Assembly: GCA_965153455.1 (NCBI GenBank) | Contig: OZ234502.1 | Location: 14,477,495 to 14,541,494 of the forward strand | Direction: 5' to 3' | DNA: 64,000 nt | Source: Sphagnum compactum | Lineage: Eukaryota; Bryophyta; Sphagnopsida; Sphagnales | Part shown: positions 1-14,164 of the stretch, one piece after another | How positions within the stretch are numbered: position 1 is the first letter of the stretch | Layout of the letters: each line of letters starts with the position of its first letter | Notes under the pieces: model-generated | Database searches by the model: none | Told to the model about the DNA's origin: nothing | The model's input: the letters and a program-made list of their open reading frames with translations, nothing else | Translations under genes and position numbers: made by a program

Positions 1-2450
1 TTATGGTTTTGTTTATTAATAATCAAATAGTAGTTATGTAGTTACAAGTATGAACCCTACACAACTATGTTATAACTATGATGGACTTGATTGTTAACCG
101 CCTAGTTGCTAAAAGGCTTTGCTACATCACCAAAACAATATTCTAACAACACTAAGGGAATAATGCAATAGTGTTTCGTTAGTTCCATAGTAGTCTCTTC
201 TAAACCTTCACACATGCATTGTTGTGGTTGCATTGTAGTTGTTTTATATTATTCATTCAACTATAATACAACTATAAAGGGACTTATTACCTAAATGTCT
301 AGTACAACAATCATAGGCTTGTATGGGATCGTAGTTGCAACTGAGACCCAACAATGAAAGCAAAGAAGTTACCAGTTAGTTGTTATACAACAAATTTTTA
401 TGGTTTTCATCATGTCATTATTTCTAAAGGTGGCAATGGAATCACAAGTCAATACTATAATGCAGACATGTGAGTTGTCAAGTAGTTGCCAAGAAGTTAC
501 ACCAACCTTAAGCTTTTAATTGTAAAACAATTGCATGAGAAATGAACAGACATCATCCTTGTTGGTTAGGAAAACCCACGTCAACATGATGTTGTATTGA
601 TAGTTGTAATATAGTTAGAAAATAATTGTAGATGAGTTGTATTTTAGCAATTGCAAGAGAGTTGCACAAACTTGCACATAATTACATTTTTATACATCTT
701 CGTATACAGTGAATTGTAAGTGGTCATTGCAACACAAAATTTGAGTTGCAAGCCTAATTGCAAATCACCATATTTTTTCATAATGTTTGAAAATGGATCC
801 GAAGATCCAAGTTTAGATTTTCTCATAAACCTAAACTTAAACCCTACTCCATTATCATCTTCTATCACTATTGTAGAATGTTCATCTCCTATCTATCATT
901 AGCTTTAAAAAAAACCCATTTCAAAATCTATACATTTGCAAACCTTGGAAATCAAATTTCAAAGCTTCAAAATTGATAGCATTTAATAAATGTTGATGGG
1001 CTATTCAATTAGTTGTTGCATTGAACAAAATTTGCAAAACTACCATGTAATCAATTGTGTTATTTCGAACTGTACATTTAACAACGACATCATTGTTGAA
1101 TGTGGTCCATTCATTGGCACGAAGATGGTCAATCAGAAACATCACTTGGGATTGTCGAATATTGGATGTGCAAAAGTTAACAATAACATACTTAAATTTG
1201 TGTGCATCATATAGTTGGCTTGCCCACCCAATCATGAACTCCAATTGGACCTCTTAAGGTTGAACAAGTGGTGTAACCACTTGATCATCACAGTACTCTT
1301 GTACAACTTCAATCAAAACATCAAAATCTAGTTGTGCAATTTTTTTATTAACTCAACACGAGTAATCTATTGATTATTGTCAACACAATACCCATGTTGC
1401 ACATATGGCTTTTGGTGCCCTAGGTGGACATATGGCAAGCTTGTGCATGCCTCTTTTGCAAATGTTTAAAAAGTCAAAAGCTTTATTGAGCTTGATATCA
1501 CTAACCAACCTCACATGCTCCACTATTGGATCCAATGGCTTGCACAAGCATAACACCAAGCATGTTTTAATATCTCATCATCTTTGATGAGACAAGTGTA
1601 AACAAGGTGTCTACTGCAATATGACACCATGAGAACAAAATTAAATATTATATAAATCTAAGGTGAGTGTTCATGTTAGGAAATTAGGGTTAAAACTAGG
1701 GTTTAGAGTGAACAAAAGAATTTGTAGAATATGTTGAAACAATCTAACTAGAAAAAGAGATGAATGTTGAATGATTCATTAATCTCACAATGAAGCACAT
1801 CATGGATCTCCCCTTGCAAATTTTTGAGCTTTTGAGCAACATTGAAAGGGACGTTATATTCTAATTCTTAACTAATGCCTTTGCACAATGCAAGGTGGGT
1901 GCAAGCTAAGGTGGACCACTTTTTGCATCACACTACAAGTTTTTACAGAGTATCATGCATTAACATGTCATTAACATGCCATAAAATCATCATTATGCCA
2001 AATTTTCCATTGAATTAAAATTTTCAACTTGAATAAAAAAAAATCTACATAAAAAAATATAACGTGTATTATCCAAATATAGAGTATTGGACTTTTGAAG
2101 TTGAAAAATATGGACTAATGTTTTGTTTATGGCTTGATACAAATACATTTTTGTTTATGAATTTTGTTTAGATTATTTTATAGGAACTCAATATATGATA
2201 TATTAAAGAAAAAGTGACATAGATGTAAAAAAATTGTTAGCAAAACTTTAACCCAAAAAAGATATGGATTTTTAAATGTTTAAAAATAGACCTTATTTTC
2301 AAAAATTCATATCATACTCATAAATTGATGGATTTCAATTTTTTTCTCTTTAACATGCATGTTAAAAAGTTATGTAGTTGGGCTTCTATTCTTATAATCT
2401 TTATTATCTTATTAACCACATTTAATCCCCCATTTACACAATGACATCAT
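1..2450. other. AT-rich intergenic DNA, nothing recognised
   Basis: No ORF here has recognisable domains and the open frames are short on both strands. The stretch repeats short words such as AGTTGCAA and GTTGTTATACAAC. A minus-strand ORF at 1005-1244 and plus-strand ORFs at 990-1257 overlap one another and look like chance frames. Confidence 0.6.
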
Positions 2451-3293
2451 AGTAAACTGTAATTTTAACACTACCTAATGGACTTTTTATGGACTATTTC
2501 TCCGCCAAAATTGGTCCACCTTACCTTGCAACCACCCTGCAACTTCTTTTCAGCAATCTTGAAGGATTTTGCCTTTTTGGAAGTAAACTTGGAGAGTCAT
2601 TCAAAAGCAAAACAAGGTCCATGAATGCTAATATTATCACGAGCATGTTTTTCCACGCAAAGCACTTGACCTTTTGTGGGACAAAAAATATGCCCACAAG
2701 CATCACACCATTGCCCATACTTCAAGGCAACCTCCAAACTCAGCCTCCTAGGAGTTGTTTGTTTCGTTTTGGGCAAAAGCATCCTTGGGTGGTACCACTA
2801 GGAACAACACACCCAAAATTTTCTAGACTTATCGATGTTTAGGAAAAGATAAGATTCAATTGAAGAAGTTTTTTTCCTCTAAGTTTTATACCAAAAGAAT
2901 GCCCAAGTCATGTACAATTTGAAAATCTAACTGGATGTACAAAAAATATTACTATGTCTAACATTCCACTAAGGAAAAAATTTCAAGAAAGTAACATTTT
3001 GAGTTCCTACATTCAGGATCACAAAAGGAACATGTTTTAAAACTTTTTTTGCAAGCTCTTATTTTCTAAATGAGGCTTAGATGGTCCTCTTTCAGATTTG
3101 TGCAATAGATATTGGGTTTATACATGTACCAATTTTTTAGCAATTTTCCAAGGTCAGGATTTTTTGTCCTAGAGGGCCATTGAACCTAGGAACAGACATG
3201 ACAACTTCTTTGCTTTTTTTGGTTTCCATTTCCATTTCAAGCCAAGTATTTTTGCCTTAAATGGACAGAATGGGGAAAAAAACCTTATAAGGT

Positions 3294-3767
3294 ATGTCAT
3301 TTGCAAGTAATGCCTTGCCAGGACTGAAAACCTTGTCTCAGTTGCTGAAAGTCATCACTCTTCCCCATTGGTCCATTTTAGAAATTGAAAAAACAAAAGA
3401 GATTTTACAGGCAAGAAAAAAGTTGTATTTATACATGTCCAAAAAACTCAAAGTCTTGAACTCAAAGAAGGATGAGTTATTAGAAGAGTCTAAAAGGCTA
3501 AATTTTTTGTTGTCTGCCAGGGAGATCAATCTTGATCAAGCTCTTAGTGATCTGCAGAAGTGTGAAACAACCCTTCAAATCGTCCAAGATGTCACAAGGA
3601 GCAACTCTGAGAAGTTGAAAGATTTAGGGTTACAGTTAGAAAAAGTTCAACAAGGAGGGGATTTTGCCATTGATGCTGCTTCCTTGCTTCAACAAGGTAT
3701 AGCATCACTGACATCGTTGGGTGATTTAGGCACCCAGAAACTGAAGGAATGTGAAACATGTTCTTGA
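3294..3767 (+). CDS. Orphan coiled-coil ORF, hypothetical or relic
   Basis: This 157-residue ORF starts at an ATG and is rich in K, E, L and S. Residues 30-130 show long heptad-like stretches with few prolines and probably form a coiled coil. I recognise no family. The same frame continues upstream of the ATG with coding-like composition but is closed by a TAA just before it, so the ORF may be the tail of a longer decayed gene, possibly transposon-derived. No neighbouring gene supports it and no promoter was identified. It could be a short exon, a relic or chance; the regular heptad content is the only reason it is listed. Confidence 0.3.
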   Translation: MSFASNALPGLKTLSQLLKVITLPHWSILEIEKTKEILQARKKLYLYMSKKLKVLNSKKDELLEESKRLNFLLSAREINLDQALSDLQKCETTLQIVQDVTRSNSEKLKDLGLQLEKVQQGGDFAIDAASLLQQGIASLTSLGDLGTQKLKECETCS

Positions 3768-3954
3768 GTCCAACTCCTTGTTTTGAGTTTCCTACATAAG
3801 TCCAATTCTTTGCATTTAGTCCCATTTAAGTTAAGAGTCTTAGCATGAATCCTTGCAATAAACCAAAGGAATCAAGGAGGACAATAGTCCTAGGTAGTGA
3901 GTTGTAATCCAAAGCTTATGAATGGACTTAAGTCCTTCCTCATGATCAGGACTT

Positions 3955-4235
3955 GTATGTAAGGACTAATTTTCTTGATGTTTATTCAATAATTTTAATC
4001 ACAACTTAATTCAAGGATTCAAGACTTTCAATTTGTGGACTCAGGATTATATGTCCTTACATTGTTGGACCCAACATTTTGTTTTCCTGATATTTAAACA
4101 GTAGCATTATCTTGACCTACTTCAAGGACTTAGGACTATAAGTTTGGACATTGTTGGATTCATGACAACATATCAGGAACCTAAAAAGTAATTTGAGAAA
4201 TGCAAGGACTAATAATAGGACTCTAAAATGGATTT
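3955..4235. repeat. Dispersed repeat, copy 1 of 2
   Basis: About 280 bp resemble 10905-11165 on the same strand. Shared words include CTTGATGTTTATTNAGTAA, CAAGACTTTCAAT, GACCCAACATTTT and TTGGATTCATGACAAC. The word GGACT recurs throughout. It has no coding capacity, and no terminal repeats or target duplications were seen. Confidence 0.7.
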
Positions 4236-5179
4236 TGGATGAAACAATTTAAACCAAAGACCAGTGTTTTGCAAGCATTATTGAATGAGAACTTACAAAG
4301 GTTTATGGTGTGATGGCTCATCAATAATTAGTACATTTTGTTTTGGGTTAAATTGAAGATTCAACAAATTCAAGGAGATTAGTGCATAAAGTAGAACTAA
4401 AAGAAAAGTTCTTGCAAAGGTATATGATGTGAGTATTGTTTAGTTCCTGATCAATGTCTCCAATGGTTTTTAGGCAAAAAAGTGTTTCAAGTTGTAAATG
4501 GCAGAACTGAGATTGCAGAAACTTGTAAATGTTTACCTGGTAAATCATTTTCAATTCATCTTTTGCCTTCAATGGATTTTGATGAAACACATTGAAGGAG
4601 AGTACCATGTAAGCATGCCTTTTTTAGTAATTACACTACAGACTAATAAGAATGTAGAAACTTTATGTTATCTTTCAATATTCCATTACTTTGTCACAAG
4701 TTCAATTAGGGTAGTCTGCCCTATGACCAAACACCACCTATTAACCTCTTCCTCATCTCTTCTTCATTTTGAGTGATTTAAAATGTTATGGGGGTGCTAC
4801 CTTGAGCTCTTCAATTCGCCTTTGAACAGCAAAGGCAAAAGGAATAACTATAAAAGAGCAAGAAGAGAAATAAGTTTGTCCTCCATAATATTTGACCCCC
4901 CCTCTACTTTGGAAGGTCATCTCTGACTCATTTCTTCATCTTTTTCAACAATTCAACTTGTTGTGGTTGCGCAAATAGTAGGGCTACAATTCCTCTTGGG
5001 GTATGAAATTCAAAAGAGCACTCTCCATAAATTCGTAGACTTCTAAGACACTAAGTGTTCAGTGACCGGCCTGGCTACCCTATGTCTTATTACTATGTTC
5101 TTACCACCAAAAATTACATAAACAGTAAGTACTCAAGGAATAGATAATCAAGTAAAAACACACTATCAAAGACATAGGC

Positions 5180-7465
5180 ATGCTTGAAATTTTCTTGGGC
5201 TCAATTTTTTTGGTAACATCCACACCATGTGATGAATATAATTGTTTGTGCTTGGTAAGAACTAAGAGCTATATATTTGTGTTCAAATTTCTTTACAACA
5301 TCAATGAACAAGAATCATATAAGATTTATTTTTTCCTAAATTTGCTTAGTAAATTATATATTTGGGCTCAAATCTCTTGGCATGAACATCAATATAATAA
5401 TCACATGATTTAGTTTGTTAAATGTAAATACTTCCATTAAATTGTATGTTTGGGCCCAAATTTCTCAGCATGAGCATCAATATAATAATCATATTATCTA
5501 GTTTGTTAAATGTAAATACTTCCATTAAATTATATATTTGGACATAATAAACATATGCAAGTTTGTTATATATGTAAACACTTCCAGATTAAATTATTTA
5601 TTTGGGCTCAAATTTCTTGGTAGCATCAACTCAATGACTTGATATAACAATAGACTACATGTAAATGTTTCCAAACTAAATTATATATTTGGGCTCACAT
5701 TTCTTGGTAGCATCAACACAATAATCATATAACAATTGTGTATGTAAATTTGCTTCTAAATTAAATTATATATTTGGGCTCACATTTCTTGGTAACATCA
5801 ACACAATAATCATATAACAATTGTGTACGTAAATAACCTTCTAAATTAAATTACATATTTGGGCTCACATTTCTTGGTGGCATCAACACAATAATCATAT
5901 AACAATTGTGTATGTAAATCTGCTTCTAGATTAAATTACATATATGGGCTCAAATTTCTTGACCTAACATCAACACAATAAATTGATATAAGGATTACAT
6001 GTGTGAAATGTTTCCAAATTAAATTATATATTTGGGCTCAAATTTCTTGACCTAACATCAACACAATAAATTGATATAAGGATTACATGTGTGAAATGTT
6101 TCCAAATTAAATTATATATTTGGGCTCAAATTTCTTGACCTAACATCAACACAATAAATTGATATAAGGATTACATGTGTGAAATGTTCCAAATTAAATT
6201 ATATATTTGGGCTCAAATTTCTTGACCTAACATCAACACAATAATTTGATATAAGAATTACCTATGTGAAGTGTTTCCAATTAAATTATATATTTGGGCT
6301 CAAATTTCTTGACCTAACATCAACATGATAATTTGATATAAGAATTACCTATGTGAAGTGTTTCCAAATAAAAATTGATATATTTGGATTCAAATTTCTT
6401 GGTATCATCAACACAATATATGTATGTACAGTTTTGTGTAAATGTTATGAAATTAAATTATATAGTTGGGTTCAAATTTCTTGCCATCATCGATATTATA
6501 AACATATGAGAGTTTGTTATGTAATGTTTCCATGTTAAAGTATATATTTGCTCATTCAATTTTCTTGGTAACATCAATACAATAATCATATAAAAAATAT
6601 GTTGGCCTTTCCTACAAAGGCAAGGATATTGTGTTTATATTCATTATAAAGTATAGCAGCTTAAGGGATTTCGCCCCCTAGGTAACATGTCTATTTTTAT
6701 ATGAGGATTTTTCAAAGATGATATTTTGGCTTGTGTTGAAACTTGAAATTAGTTATAAAGTTATAATATCTTGAAGGATGTTGGTTTCTTTTAGAGGATT
6801 TTTTTGAAGATTATATTTTCACATGGTGAAATATTTGAGTTTCCATAATTCTTCTTTTGCCTTAAGAGACTTTTTAATGCAAATGGCAAGGCCACAGTGT
6901 GGCACACCCCTTATTATGTAAATGCTTCCATTAAATCATATATTTGGGTTCAAATTTCTTGGCAGCGTCAACACAATTATCATATAACAATTTGTTATTT
7001 AAATTATGTTTAAATTATATGTGTGGGCCCAAATATCTTGGCAACATCAACTCAAATAATCATATAACAGTTTGGTGTGTAAATTCATGTTAATTTATAT
7101 ATTTGGGCTCAATTGTTTTGGCAAGGTCAACACAATCAACATATGAGAGTTTGTTATATGTAAATGCTTCCATTAAATTCTATATTTGAGTTCAAATTCC
7201 TTTGCAACTTTAGCATAGTAATCACAGTAATCATTTAACAATTTGCTATGTAAATGTTTCCATTAAACTACATGTTTGGGCTCAAATCTCTTTGCCAACA
7301 TCAACTCATTAATCATACAAAAGAGTTCAAGTTATTACAAAGTTTCAAGTTTCAATTATATTCAGGCTCAAGTTTCTTGGTAGCATCAAATTATCATACA
7401 ATGTTCGTTATTGTAAATGTTTGACCTACTATAGATATGGGCTCAAATTTCGTGGCAGCACTGGA
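5180..7465. repeat. Diverged tandem array, 85-88 bp unit
   Basis: The unit is anchored by ATATTTGGGCTCAAATTTCTTG, with part of it reading TTTGGGCTCAAATTTC, followed by a CATCAACACAATAAT block and an AAATGTTTCC block. The GGGCTC anchor falls near 5605, 5691, 5776, 5861, 5946, 6034, 6122, 6209 and 6296, giving steps of 85 to 88 bp. The four units at 5946-6350 are the most alike and so are probably the youngest; the flanking units are more diverged. A unique segment at about 6600-6900 interrupts the array. Short ORFs inside it are by-products of the repeat. Confidence 0.9.
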
Positions 7466-7989
7466 AAAAACAAGGTGCATTTTAAAACCTAAAAGCTATG
7501 GACTTGCAAAAAACTTCTTATGAAGATCCATGCCCACCCTACAAGCATAAAGTTTGAATGGGTCAATGAAGTTCATGCATAATAGAGTAACATTTAACAT
7601 CATTGAAAATACCAACTTTAGTCTAAAGTTTCAACTGCATGTGCATAAAGATGGATAATGATATGGACTAGCATTGGCATGTTCAAAATCTGCCACGCCA
7701 TGCATGTAAATTGATGTGTACATTCAAGGCAGAGAGGGAAACTTTCTTACACACAAAATTGACTCACATGTTGTATGGCACCAAATCTTTGTCAAGTCAC
7801 CTATTGTTCATATTCCAAGGGTGCATACAAAATTGAACATTATTAAACTTCCTCAAAATCAAATTCAAACAAGAAGATAGATCATCTTAGATCTACAAAG
7901 TCTTTACTTTTCATATAACCATGTGAAACAAATGAGAAAAATTTAGATATACAAAGTGTGACAAAAATGAAAGCAAAAAATGGAATTTC

Positions 7990-10900
7990 TCAACTTACTT
8001 TCATGAATAATTATGTCAAGCTTTCAAACCTATCATAATTAGAGTTTGGAACTCCAACTTAAGGTCAAGAAATCACTATAATACCCAAGGCCATATCTGC
8101 TTTTGCAATAATAGACTAATTGTCCAAGTTTCCCCTTCAATTTTGCATCTTGCATTACAATATAGTAATTCCCCAATTTAATTTTCCGTAGAAACCAATG
8201 ACAAAATGGGTTCTGGATTAATAACATAATATCATAAACCTTTGCAAGCTTCTCTTCAGCTCCATTTAAAAAATAATGGTAAGCTTTCAGATTACCATTT
8301 TTAGTAAAAGAATCTGTCAACAAACCCACAAAAATTATAGTGTAAACAAACTAGCTAAAATGAAACAAGTTGAAATTGTAAAATGGGGACAGAAAGACAC
8401 AAATGGAAAAAGACACAATTGAAAACATTACCTTTTATTGACACCTATGATCTTCTTGGCCTAGGTTAGCTGAACTCCATTTGCTTTGTTGAGTTCTCAA
8501 TCCTCTTTGGGACCACCAAACCCTAAACAACCCACCCAAGTTACATCGACACATAAATCTAATAGGGTTGTTTAACACTATTTGTAATGGGATCATGATT
8601 GAAAGTAAGCCATCTTGAAAGTGCAACCTTTTTAGAAGGCCTATTGGAAGAGGCATATCTAACTCAGCATCTAAATTTAAATCCTTAAGCTCCATCAATT
8701 ATGTATTCTAGCTCCTATTCCAACACCTCTAGGATTGGTTATTGCAAAAAGCAAAGTCAAATGACCATATAAACCATCTAGTTTAAAATGCAAATTACTA
8801 AAAGAAAAAGAAAATTGAACATTTATTACCATCAAGAATCTGATTCTCTGTTGTCATCTTCATTGTCTTCATCATTCTCTCTTGCTCACTAGAATTGTAG
8901 TCATCAAGTACTCCTTTAATATACTCATAGCTACTTTGCATAAGGCTATACATAGTGAAGTCACCCTTTTGGCAATGTGATTTTTGTATCATAGGAAACT
9001 TGGAAGTTATGACAAGATGCGAATAGATGAATGTCGACCCCTAATCTTTGACTAGAACAAAGGAGGTCTTTGCCCATCCACTTTGCTTGTAATACTTGCC
9101 AATCACTATTTCATCTCCCACTTCAACATATTGTTGCCAATCATTTGGCCCTGCATCAAAGACTACAATGTGTAATGGTTTCAAACACTTCAAAATGTAA
9201 AAGTCAGCCCCTCTTCATTTCATGCCTTTGCCCTTATTGCAAAATTATCACCAACCTCCAAATCTACAGCTGAACCATTCCTTCTGCTTCCCATACCCCA
9301 AGCTAAGTCATCCAACTCCATGTCACACAAAACATCAAATGTGTCACATGGCTCTAAAGTGACCAGCTTCCAAGGCTTGATGTAATCTATGGACACACAA
9401 ACACTTGGTGTTCCATTAATACAATGGCAACAGAAGCAAGAAAAATCCATGACTTGCAAAAGGACATTGTTGCAATGATTCATTGAACGAATTGAATGCA
9501 TGCTACGAAAACCAATGATTGTCCTACAATCAAAACCATGATTTCTATTTACATCCCCAACCTTGATTTCCAAAAACACTTGTTGCAATTGTCGTCTAGT
9601 TATTGCATAGGCAGCATGAGGTAGTGACATGTTGGCTCTCAAAAAATTAACCACATCTATCGAAGCATTAGGAAGGATTACTCCATTTGCCTTCAATTGC
9701 TCATTCCAAATAACTTGTTTCCAACCTGATCATGAAAGCCTTTCCCATGCCCTATCCCCCAATAGTGCCACTCCATGGCAAGTCCTCACATGTGGTCAGG
9801 CTTGGGTACATGGTTACATGAAACCAATTTCTAGTTCCCTTGATCTACGATGCACACCCATCACTCCAAACAACATGCTTCTTGGGATAGAAGCCCTTAC
9901 TAGTTAAATGACCCCAATGTAGGTTAAAACATTTTTGGACAAACAAATTATCATGTTTCCTATCATCAAAACAATAGTATGGTATTCTGTAAGTAATTGA
10001 CAACTCTTGGGATCATCTTGATTATAATATGGATTCACCATGTATGTGATATGGGCCAAAATAGTCATTTAGAAGTTGTACCAATGTTGTTCTTGTACTT
10101 CATTTTTTTTTTAAGCTATAATTTTTTGCAAAATCTATCAAAGACATTGTTTCACCCTCTTTCATTTCTCAAGATGTATAAGCTACATCTTGCCACTTTG
10201 CCACTTGGTCATGCATCATAGATTTAATAAATTTAGGTGCATATCTTCCACCATTCTCTCAAACTTTCACCATTCTACAACATTGTTCATAGTAGATTGC
10301 AATTTTTTTTCACAAAGTGGCAAACAATGGAACGCACAAAATTGACATCTTCCTTGCACACATTCTAGTTTGAAAAACAAAACATTTGAAAGTTTTGGAC
10401 ATAAGTATAACTCCCATAGACTAAAACTCCTTTTGTACACATGATGGTGAGCTTGGCAAGTCAAACTCCCAACTACAACACCATTAGGAGGGTTAGAGCA
10501 TACGTTGTCACAGCCACACATACAAGGCTCATTGGTTGAATCCATACGCGCATGGGCTACCCTCATATTATTGAAGCTTAACTTGATTCTGCCATTTCTT
10601 GGTGATAATGACAACAACATGAGTTGAATTCTTTCAGCTTTCACACAAAATATGGCTTCAATTTTTTGAAGGCAGTGAAGCCCACATGAGCTTGTGGGTG
10701 TACAACTTTGAATCTAATGTAGAAATCCAGCTGCAACACACAACATTTAACATGTTAGATGACATCAAATGATTCCTAGACTTAGTAGTATTGGATTGAG
10801 CCTTGTATGTTTATATACCACGTGAGTCAGGACTATACACATGTTTTCAGGACTATATGCATAAATATTAGGACTAAATGTCCTTTTATTTATGGACCCA

Positions 10901-12960
10901 AGACTAATGTTCTTGATGTTTATTTAGTAACTTTAATCAGAACCTAATTCAAGGACTCAAGACTTTCAATCTATGGACTTAGGACTATATGTCTTTACAT
11001 TGCTAGACCCAACATTTTCTATTCTTGATATTTAAACAGTAGCATTATCAACCTACTTGTTCAAGGACTTAGGACTATAAATTTGGACACTATTGGATTC
11101 ATGACAACGTATTAGGAATCTACAAAAGTAATTTAACAAATGCAAGGACTAATAATAGGACTCTAGGACTATACAATAGTACTTTGACAAATGGAAGGAC
11201 TAATAATAGGACTTTACGACTATACAAGAGTACTTTGACAAATGCAAGGACTAAACCCATGACTATAACAATATGAAGGACTCACATTAAAAGGTTTAAA
11301 GGTCTAATAGGACTAAGGATGAAATTTCTAGACTTTGAAAGATTCTAAACAAAAATCAAAGACAATCCAAGACTTAGAGATCATACTCAAGGAAAGGAGG
11401 ATTGAGGACAAAATGTTTAAACATTGTAGGAATCAGACTAATACAAGACTCAAATCCTTATGTGATATGTGTAAACATTCTAACATGAAAATGTATAACT
11501 TAGGATACTCAAGGGTAATAAACAACAAGCAATAAGATCTGCACACAAGACTTCCACATATAATGTTAGTAAGCTTAAGGAATTAGTGGTCACTCAAGTG
11601 TCCAGGACTTCAAACATTAAGCAAATAATATCTACACATAACTTTCCAAGTAAGCAATTTAGGTAAGTAGTCATTCGAATGTCAAACATATGATAACTCA
11701 TGAAGACACAAGTTCTAAACATATGACATGACAATCTGAAAAAGATGTGATAAGTAATAAAAACATTGGGAAACACAATCACATGAATAAGTTGTAGGAT
11801 CTTACCTTTCCGATTATAAAATCAATGGTGGACAAACATGTAGTTCCAATAACTAATTTTCCTTAAACTTGCTCCTTGAACATAAATTGTTCTAGGATTC
11901 AAAGCTTGGATTCAAAGCAAATAAGTTCAAACCCTAAAACAAAAATTATTTTAAATCTATGAGAACATGTAAGATGATTATCCTATAACTAAACCATGAC
12001 AATTTGAAGAAGATATGATAAGCAATAAAAACAATGTGTGAAAAACACATTAAATTATAGGATCTTACTTTTTTTAATATAAAATCAAAGGTCAGAACGT
12101 GAAGCTTTAGTAATTGAAATCTTAAACTTGCTCCTTGAATAAAAATTGTTATGGGATGAAGAGCTTGGAGTCAAAACAATAAGTTCAATAAAGAATTGCA
12201 GCAAATTGCAATAAAATTGTGATAGGATTACATTACTTCGCTTTCTTGATAAAAATGGCCAGCATGTGTTTCCAATTCCTTGCAACCAATGTGTCTCCCC
12301 ACAACATCATGCTCTTGATGACTAACACAAGTTTATTCAAACTACCATTTGAAAACCAAATCTTGGAGAAATTGGGTCAAACCATCCTTCCTTGGCTTTC
12401 TATCAGCTTTCACCCACTTATGCCCTATTTCTTGACAATCTATCAACTTTCTTCGTTGATGCACCCTATGAACTATTACCTTGTTCATACCCAAGCAATG
12501 TTTTCCAGCTTGTAAATAATTTAGACCACTAGATGACACCACAATAACCTCAGCAACATTACGAACCGCATATTTGTCTTTCTCGATACCATATTTTAGG
12601 CCACTCCAAACACTAAATATGCTCTCACAAATTGTGGCACATTGTTGCATTTGTTTTTGGTTTTGAAAAATCCCAGGTAAGAGAGGATGTAGGCATGGTA
12701 GGCACAATAACTTTTTCCATTGCAATCTTTTGAAATTCTATAGTTTTTGGGTTTAACGCAGCCAAAACAATGGAAACTATTTCTTTTGCAAAGATGTGTG
12801 TGGCCTTGTCAGAACTTGTATTCGATACACTACATTTTGGAAGGGGAGTGCAAGTTTCTATGGATGCCCAAAATCTAGGAAGGGGAGCAATGATGTCTAG
12901 GTTTGCCATAGCCATCTTTCTTTGCATTTGCCTAGAACGTGTTTTTTTTAACAACAATTA
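7990..12960 (-). pseudogene. Decayed DDE-type transposase gene (SDGC...QFK / GHGKG type)
   Basis: Pieces of one protein lie in order on the minus strand. An N-terminal part (12957-12240) has a basic, helix-turn-helix-like region ending in RKPRKDGL, then a segment resembling VSxxEHDVVGRHIG. A cysteine- and histidine-rich part (10644-10267) includes CMCGCDNVC and CQFCAFHC. The presumed catalytic part (10070-9700) has WSDGCAS followed by a stop where Q is expected, then GIGHGKGFHD in another frame. A C-terminal part (9696-8800) has MHSIR and SCFCCHCI. The SDxCxxQFK and GHGKGxxDG signatures recur in transposase-like proteins of eukaryotes, but I cannot name the superfamily. Many stops and frameshifts mean it is dead. 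The 10740-12080 interval contains repeats and is either an intron or a later insertion. Confidence 0.6.
10905..11275. repeat. Dispersed repeat, copy 2, ending in a short tandem
   Basis: The first 260 bp match 3955-4235. The end then amplifies a unit of roughly 55 bp about three times: AAGGACTAATAATAGGACT starts near 11152 and 11205 and is partly repeated near 11245, separated by CTATACAANAGTACTTTGACAAAT. The repeat lies inside the decayed transposase gene, between its N-terminal and cysteine-rich parts, so it may be a later insertion there. Confidence 0.65.
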
Positions 12961-14150
12961 TTATTTTTGCCTTTGCAATCTTCCTTGAAGCCTCTTTGGG
13001 AATAGACCTATTGCGTTTATTGCCCATGATAATGCCAAAAAAAACCTAAACAATAAACACAATACAACACTAGAGATTTGAAATGTATTTTTAAGCAATT
13101 GAGTTGCAAAAAATCAGACAAACAACAAATGTGAATTGCAAAAGGTTGATGGACAACAAGGAAGCTTAGGACATAGCAAACATGGTGTTTTACAATTGTG
13201 GGAGGCGATGAAGCTCGACTGCATGATCAAAACATTTGCAAAGCGAAGGTCAAAATGTTTTCAAATCACATCCTTACGATTAAAAGTGATTTTTAATGGA
13301 CAGTAGGATGAACTTTGATTTTTTTTCCCTCCAAACATGGGTGCACGCGAAATCATCAGGTATTGTGCATAAATCATCGATTGGTTAGTCCATGCCACAT
13401 AAGCAAATGCACTTGAAAAAAATTAATGCTTATTATTTAATGTTTTACATGTGGTTTTAGCTTACATCCAGATTGTTTCAAGGTGTTGTACATAATATTA
13501 AACAAATGCCATTTAATAGTCCTTTTGCTTGTAGCCATAAAATTCTTGAATATTCATTTTCTAATCACCTTAGTTGGGATCTCATAAATAAAAATGCCAA
13601 CATTTCCATGGCATGTGATTTCTACCAAGTTAACCTATCTTATGTTCAAATTTAGTCCCATTTAACATACTTGGCCTAGTCCATATGCTTCCTTTATCAT
13701 GTTGCAAGGACTAGTGACTAAGAATGTGGTAACTATAAAGGACTATAAAGGATAATGAGTTGTGCATCAAAATTTAAAATTAAACTATCTATGTGTCCAT
13801 TCCAACTCATAGGGATCATTGGTTTTTCCAAATTTAACATATTAAAAATTAAAATATTTTGTGCATAGTTGAATTTTGTCCAATCCTTTACACTATGACA
13901 GTCCTTTTTGGGTACCCTAATCATGACTGTAGCCAATGGTCATTTCTTGTCAATGTGGCACCATCGCACGTACTAGGAAAATAACATTTATGACCATGGT
14001 TGGGTTAGGTGTTGCCATTCAAAATCTATTACCACCATTGAGTTTTGAAGGGCTTCAAGTTCTACATCCACTACAAAGAATCCTATCCATTCCAACCCAG
14101 GCATTTGTGACTTTTGTCCAAATCAACTATTTTTGTGGCTTTAAATACGA
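12960..14150. other. Intergenic, nothing recognised
   Basis: The segment is AT-rich with only short overlapping ORFs (13473-13655, 13733-13936 and 13936-14214) and no domain signature or recognisable repeat. Confidence 0.5.
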
Positions 14151-14164
14151 TTGTCCTTCGTGGC

